A stretch of DNA of 64,000 nucleotides from Ascaris suum (Eukaryota; Nematoda; Chromadorea; Rhabditida; Ascarididae). Under the pieces are notes generated by a model. It made no database searches. It saw nothing but the letters and a program-made list of their open reading frames with translations, and was not told the origin of the DNA. Made by a program: the position numbers and the translations under genes. This document shows, one piece after another, positions 58,001-64,000 of this stretch (position 1 is the stretch's first letter; every line of letters starts with the position of its first letter). Location: contig CM024190.1 in assembly GCA_013433145.1 (NCBI GenBank), forward strand, positions 3,410,001 to 3,474,000, written 5' to 3'.

Positions 58001-61000
58001 GAATGTCGAACAACAAAATGGCTTCCTGGCTGCCCTTAAGCAGAAAACACCAAAGCTGATGATGTTGAACAGCTCGAAAAGGTTGGGCTTGTATGCACGT
58101 TGGATGAGATTTTCTCACGGTCGTCTAGGAAAAATTTCCTGAGCGACAACGTTGTAGCTCAATACCTTAATGCCGATTGTTTTGCATTTTACACCTCAAC
58201 AACGAATCGTGATTTGCTGATGAACGTTAGTAGGTCGCACCTGCCCTTCGCAATCTTGGATCCGCAAATTTCGTTCTGGGTACTCCGACGTTCGAGGGTT
58301 TTCGATTTATCCGTAGATTCCGCTTCCTAGAGGACTTCGATTTCCAGAGCCCAAACGCCAATACTAGTTGTGAGCAATGTTTAAGAGCAAATGAAGTATA
58401 ATGCTGATATAAATGAAGGTATCGACAAGTGCGCTGGATGCGGTCGGTTGAGTAACGAAAAAGAACAGAAGATGATGTGATTTTCGTGAATAGCGGACCA
58501 TTTACAATTTTCGACTTTCATGCGTAAGCAGCATCTATGCCGTTGCATTACTGTGAGCTTTCAAAAAGGAGCGAAACATCATTAGGGGAGGTTGGAGGAG
58601 GGCGTGGGGAGGGGCGGAAGACAGAGACCGGTGGTGGAGGAACGAAGTGGAAAGCAAAGTATAGGTTTCGACGCGAGAATGAGCCACATTCAGGCCAAAA
58701 GTCTATGAGAATTATGAATATTTCACTTTCGAACAATGCAATTTGCTATCGATGAAAGTTGCCCATAAGTGAGGTAGGAAAGATATTGTAATCATCTCAG
58801 TGAAGTATCTGCTACTGTTTGCGGCTTCCCTCACTTCCGCACACTTCCACTTCCAAGGCGATGAATCACAATCTTATGTTAGTTGCTTGTTTTTACAAAA
58901 TCAAAAAAAACGATGCTTTTATCCAGTTATAAAAAACTGGACTGAATGACAACATCGAACATGTTGTCAGTACTGCTATCGTAAACACCGCTTGCATTGT
59001 TCTGACGCAGTGACATTATCACTAATATTTTCTTTAAGATGCTTGTTCGTCAGCCGTTTGAACGAAAACACCTTGTACGTTCTTAAGTAGCAAATAAATT
59101 CCACAAAAGTGAGTCATTGCTCGCTAAAATCACTCCGACATGCAAAGGTGAACAAACTGCGATCTTGTGGAAGTGAACAGTATAGTTTTTACGGCAGTTT
59201 AACGAAGCAACTATTGTGCAAAATAAGAAGTTCATTGGAATGACATAAACTGGAATCTTTTGATAGGCATCGAATTTCATCGGCTGAACAAAATACCCTA
59301 AGAGCTCTTGAAATGTTTGTCTCAATAAGCCGTTAAGTTGAAATTGTTGCCTTACTCAATTTTCTAGGGAGCAGCATGGCTCGCTAACGAAATAGCACTC
59401 GCCTGGATTCATGAGAGAGTCCCACGTGATTCTGCACCTCTACCTGATCTCTGGTTCAGCATTTTTCCCGAGGTTTGTCTTGTTCCATTCATAAAATGTT
59501 GCATCAAAACTTCGTTATAAACAGGTTGAAAAGTTTAATATCTGCTAAAAGCTTATGTTAATATCTCTCTATCCCCTAAAAATCTAATACTAACACCAAC
59601 ATCAACGTACAAATGCATTAATAAACTGTCGTATTTTCGATTACACATGCCGAGTTTTCTCAAGTACATCGCAGCGTTGAGTAAATTGAACTATTTGGAA
59701 AATCGTGATGTTTGCGATTAAATGTTACGATACTGTTTGAATTTTCTAGCATTTCGAATTTCACTGTTTCTAGTCTTTAAAAGAGCCTGAAACCTCTATG
59801 ATTTGCATTAATGCATATTCGTAAAATTAGCATTTCTGAGAAGATTGCCACAAAGTATTTACAGTGAATGTCTAGCGACAAATTTACTCAACTAGGGATG
59901 GTATTGTGCACGCAAAAGTAATTCATGGAACTGCTTCCGATGCGCTCGAGAGCCTAAAATTTTGTTGCAGCGAATTGCTAAAATTTTCTGCACTGCCGTA
60001 TTCGCCACATCTTCTGCATCGTTTTCGATCATTGACCTGTGCTTCATCTTTCGTTTCGTCATCTCATCAAATCCTTTGGACTCTCCTACTCGTTTTTGCC
60101 TTTAACTTATTGTTTTTTGCTACCTGAACGATCACAACATATACGTGAATCCATATGGAGTTTTTGGAAACTTTCACAAACTTTCCGGCGGCAACTGTTG
60201 AGCTCTCACAGTTGGAGATCTATATGGAGCAATGGTATCCATGGAAAAACTTGCTATGTGGCATTCAATTTTCCATAAGACGGAGTGTTCAGACGTGGCG
60301 CATAGAAGAAACAACAATTTGTTCTCTACGTACTTTCTTTTATATTCATTTTTTGCACTACTCGAGTCTCTTTGATTAGCGTTGTTGCTAGTGGTCATTT
60401 AAAAAGTGGTCTTCTCGTCAGTGAATTTTTCTTCTGAAAGAAGCTGCATCAAAGCAGGTTGAGGAGAAGGGAGGACGGAGAGGAAGGCACGAAGGGAGGA
60501 GAGGGAACAGCAGAAAGTGGTCCACTATTCTTTCTTCATCGGTCAACTATAATTGTCCATCGAGAAGATTAAAAAGACAGTGCTGACGCTTAAGCAGCCA
60601 AATAACTCACTGTAGTCCAAAAGTAAGAAACATTGGTATTTCTTTGTCGTCGATTGTTCGGGGCTGCTTGAATTATATCAGTCGAGCTCACAATTCCGCA
60701 TAAAATAGCGAGTTAGAAAAAGGCTAAAAGTTGGGTGCTTTAAATCAAGTTCTTTTCGTATCTCGTTGTTTTTAATTTTTAATTATCTAGCATTTTTCTA
60801 TGTTGTAGCTAAACCTATACTACTTAGCAAGAGCAATTTTTCATTCAACTTTACTTCATATCGTTCAAAACTCAACCTAAAGATATTGTGCAAACGATAA
60901 TTATAGACGCCTAAAGAATTTTATCGGCTTTATACAGTTGCCATTAGCAACTCGTTTTCGATTCTCTTTTTTTTTAAAATGCGTCTAGCAAAATTCGCAG

Positions 61001-62427
61001 GATTGCGCAACTATTGCGATGAAAAGCAGATATTAAGCAATGAACAAATTAATCGCCACTTATCGATCGGATAACTCATACTATCCCATTCGTAGTGAAA
61101 CTTTATTGAAAACAAATATCGACGATCGGCAAAACAAAAACGTACTCATCACAAATCTTCGCGCTTATAATCTATGCATTAATTTATCACATCATACTTT
61201 ATAGACTCATTTCAAATTTTCCCACTCGTTTTCAGTTCTTAAAATTACGAATAAGACAATTTCCCAAAGTGAGGAAGAAAGTCGCTTTAACGTTGATTTC
61301 ACTATCTAGTTTAATGAACACTATGACAAAAAAAAAAATAAAAATAATTGGAATAGCACATTGCTTGGATTAAAAAAAAAGAGCATTATAGTACACCGTT
61401 GTGCTAATAAAAACAAATAACGAAAATTGATTCCAGATGCAAGATTTAAGGAATCGTTGCAATAGCACAAATGTGAACGAATCACCGATTATTTATCAAA
61501 ATTCAACAAAATGCACTGTTCCTTAAATTTTTATAGAATACGCTTCGTGAATCTCAAATTAGATTCCTCTTGATATATAGGGCCACAAATTAGGTTTACT
61601 TATGTAGGCACTTTTATGCACCATAAACGAGCAAATTCCGGGTTTTTTTTTTTGGTTAATTTCGCGGCTTGCTTTCATCGTGCTATGACCGCTTTTTAAT
61701 AAATCCACATACAACGTCATGATGAAAATACTTCCGCCGCAAAAAAAGAACGATTGCAATGGCGACTCAGCTCTACGGTCTCTGTTTCGTCTGACGAACT
61801 CCAACCTAATGTGCCTTTGTGCTGGATCAGTAACGCACTAAATCATCGTAACACTCATCTTTTCTTCAAGCATTTTCGTCCCTTTACATTATACTGCATG
61901 CTACTGAGCGATATATTATTTTTAACTGTCATTTCGAGGTGCTCCTACATTTGAGATTCATTGAAACAGCGCCCAAATTTGCTTAATTTTCTCTCAATAC
62001 CCCCCCCCCCTTCTAATCCCAGAATATAACTCCTTCACAATGCATGTGCTAGCTGGGAGTCAATTAAGTCGTTGAAAACTACGAGTGATATGCCACTCAA
62101 TGATGCTTAATTTCAGGCTGTATATATGCCTGTAAATTCGTCACTAACGTTCATCCAAGATTTCAGCTTTGAAATAGCAAGCAAGAATCAACGTTATGTG
62201 CTAACTAAAACGAAGTTGAATACATTGTTAGTAAATGAAAGAAATAAGCGCTTGGTTTCCAGGTGACGGGTGCAATCCGCGTTACCGAAGCAATTATGCT
62301 CACGATAATCACCAGTGCAATCGTGGTCATTGTGTGCCATCAGCATCGATGGATTGTTGCAAGACGGGTCTTTTTTTGCATTGCACTCTGCTATACATTT
62401 CGTGCGATTTGTATCACTATTTTTCAG
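55069..62427 (+). CDS. Sphingomyelin synthase family protein (PAP2_C type), first three exons; continues past the window
   Basis: Exons are 55069-55161, 59368-59472 and 62263-62427, each a whole number of codons with GT-AG introns (gtaagt, gtttgt, gtaatt donors), encoding 121 residues so far. TM1 spans the first junction (FLSLALV/GAAWLANEIALAWI) and is followed by the family hallmark HERVPR...PLPDLWFSIFPE. Exon 3 carries TM2, then HQHRWIVARRVFF and TM3. By family these Golgi or plasma-membrane enzymes transfer a phosphocholine or phosphoethanolamine head group to ceramide; which one this copy uses cannot be told. The catalytic His/Asp motifs come after the last residue seen, and no matching exon is found up to 64000, so they lie beyond the edge. 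The start is the only ATG in the open stretch after an in-frame TGA near 55017; no SAM domain is encoded in these exons. Introns are 4.2 and 2.8 kb. Confidence 0.82.
58044..58330 (+). CDS. Exon-like ORF inside sphingomyelin-synthase intron 1, unknown
   Basis: After a possible acceptor (ttaagcag, ending 58043) one frame stays open for about 95 codons to TAG at 58328. Composition is protein-like: an acidic helix (DDVEQLEKVGLVCTLDEIF), then a Cys/Phe/Tyr-containing middle (QYLNADCFAFYTS) and RSHLPFAILDP. A donor (TCC|gtagat, 58313) would end the exon at 58312 in phase 0. It lies on the same strand as the host gene but matches nothing known for sphingomyelin synthases. It could be a nested gene fragment, an alternative exon or a transposon relic. 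No family recognised. Confidence 0.28.
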
Positions 62428-63268
62428 GTAATTATCTAAAATTTTCGCTCGTTTGTTAAAGGGTTATGAGTGAGATATGCCAAGGAGAAATTACAAGCGA
62501 AATACAACTATAATGCGCTTGATCTAACTGCACCTCATTTTTTTATTATGAAGGTGGGGAGCGGCAATACGGAGTTCGCATACATGCCTCCAAATCTCGA
62601 GTGTGTAAAATCTCGAGTTCATTTCAAGACTTCGAACTTTCGGAAAATCTAAGAATGAGGAAACCAGAGCTTTTTTTATAGCGAATCACATAGAAATTCG
62701 GAATGGGTATAGACGATTGAAACCAACAAAAAAAAAAATACAAGTTTTGAAGGTGACATTTGCCTGCACTGATTCTTCCCATCCATTCTCTACATTCATC
62801 TCGACTATTATATGTTTTACAAAGACTTATATATCTTTTGGGTTTCACACTTAGTAAGAAACTCGTGAGAATCGCAATATCTTCCCGTGAGTAGCAGCAA
62901 GGATTGTAATAGTGGGCACCCGCACTGTGAGATGTTCCTACCTCGTGATACGTTAAATGCAAGGCGCTGAAACCGCGAGGACTTTCTGCCTTGAAAACTC
63001 CGGAAAGCAAAGGTTGACTTGAGCAGAAAATATCAGTATTTAAACACTTATGACGGCTACAGTAGCTGTCGCAGATAACTGTTACTTCGCTCTATTCGCA
63101 CCGATATTTGCACCACGAGTATTTTGTGTCATGGCACGATTGAACCCATCAAAATGACATGAACATCGTACATGCCGCATGTTGCTTCTTGCAACAAGCA
63201 ACACAATACCAGTGTTTAGGACTTTCCGTTACTTCTGCATTATCTGGATTTAAGTTATAATTAAGACG

Positions 63269-63446
<178 letters not shown>

Positions 63447-64000
63447 AAAAAATACCTGAAGATTGCTGGGGAAGTGCCCTGTGGAGCGGATCTTTTATGG
63501 GTTTCTACTTATGCAGTTCGCGTGAAACAACGCAGGAAAGAAAGCATGAAAACACAAAAAATGTTTTCGGCACTCATGGAAGCGGCTGTCTCTGATGAGC
63601 AATCAAACAAGGTTGATGAAAGCAAACTATTTTCTATAAACTATGTTTCCAGCACTCTATACTAAATGTTAAGTTAATCGAGTGTGCAAAAAGATACGGT
63701 TTCAAAATAGTTCGCAAATCTTAGTCTATAAACAAACTATTAAGTCTCATTGGAAAAAACGGTGCTTCAATGAGCAAATATTTCCTGCTTAGCTAGACTA
63801 CTTTATCGCATAATTCTTTTTATGGGAGCTACAGGAACATTTGGTTTCCAGAATGATAGCCTTCTGTATGGCAACGAAATCAGCTATTAAAATTCTTTCT
63901 GCTCTCAGTGACTCTTCCATCACACACAATCCAGATCATCTACGAAACAAGTCACCCATCAATGAGAACACTCTAATCCTATTATGTTTCGGATTCACTT

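Noticed and set aside
62118..62262. Possible extra exon after ttaatttcag in the sphingomyelin-synthase-family gene
   Set aside because: Exons 2 and 3 already join in phase with family-like continuity (FPE to VTGAIRITEA); an insertion would break the conserved spacing.

Overview
The window looks like low-gene-density nuclear DNA from a large nematode genome, probably a clade V (strongylid or hookworm-type) parasite; the species-level call is inference. The evidence is AT-rich sequence with small phase-consistent exons, TTTCAG-type acceptors, introns of 0.4-4.2 kb, long (AT)n microsatellites, dispersed noncoding repeats, and a complete serpentine chemoreceptor gene of a family found only in nematodes. 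There are no bacterial-style operons and no long ORFs. Almost every open frame longer than 60 codons is chance or lies within a repeat.

Two genes are solid. (1) A six-exon seven-transmembrane chemoreceptor gene of the Sra superfamily (Sre/Srab-like) on the minus strand, 10270 to 6426. All five introns join in phase to give a 362-residue protein. A degenerate copy of its fifth exon lies tail-to-tail with it on the plus strand at about 5492-5684, trapped between two (AT)n tracts. (2) The 5' half of a sphingomyelin-synthase-family gene on the plus strand (exons 55069-55161, 59368-59472, 62263-62427). It runs off the right edge, so the catalytic exons are not in the window.

Between these lie weaker candidates that have plausible splice sites but no recognised family. 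They include a four-exon, phase-consistent chain with one membrane segment (25234 to 22649, minus), a clean internal exon at 34379-34164 (minus) with a possible terminal partner at 33422-33263, a terminal-looking exon at 38095-37868 (minus), a terminal exon with a 27-bp in-frame repeat at 43019-43121 (plus), and a terminal exon at 51089-51190 (plus).

Repeats: a palindromic element at about 3757-5101 with arms of about 260 bp; two diverged direct copies of an unnamed dispersed repeat (15351-15830 and 44772-45300); five (AT)n tracts; a CA-rich degenerate block at 35690-36165; several 24-42 bp tandem duplications; G/C homopolymers; and small hairpins, of which the one at 53587-53663 resembles a microRNA precursor. 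The rest is intronic or intergenic DNA in which I can support nothing specific. No rRNA, CRISPR array, insertion sequence or convincing tRNA was seen.
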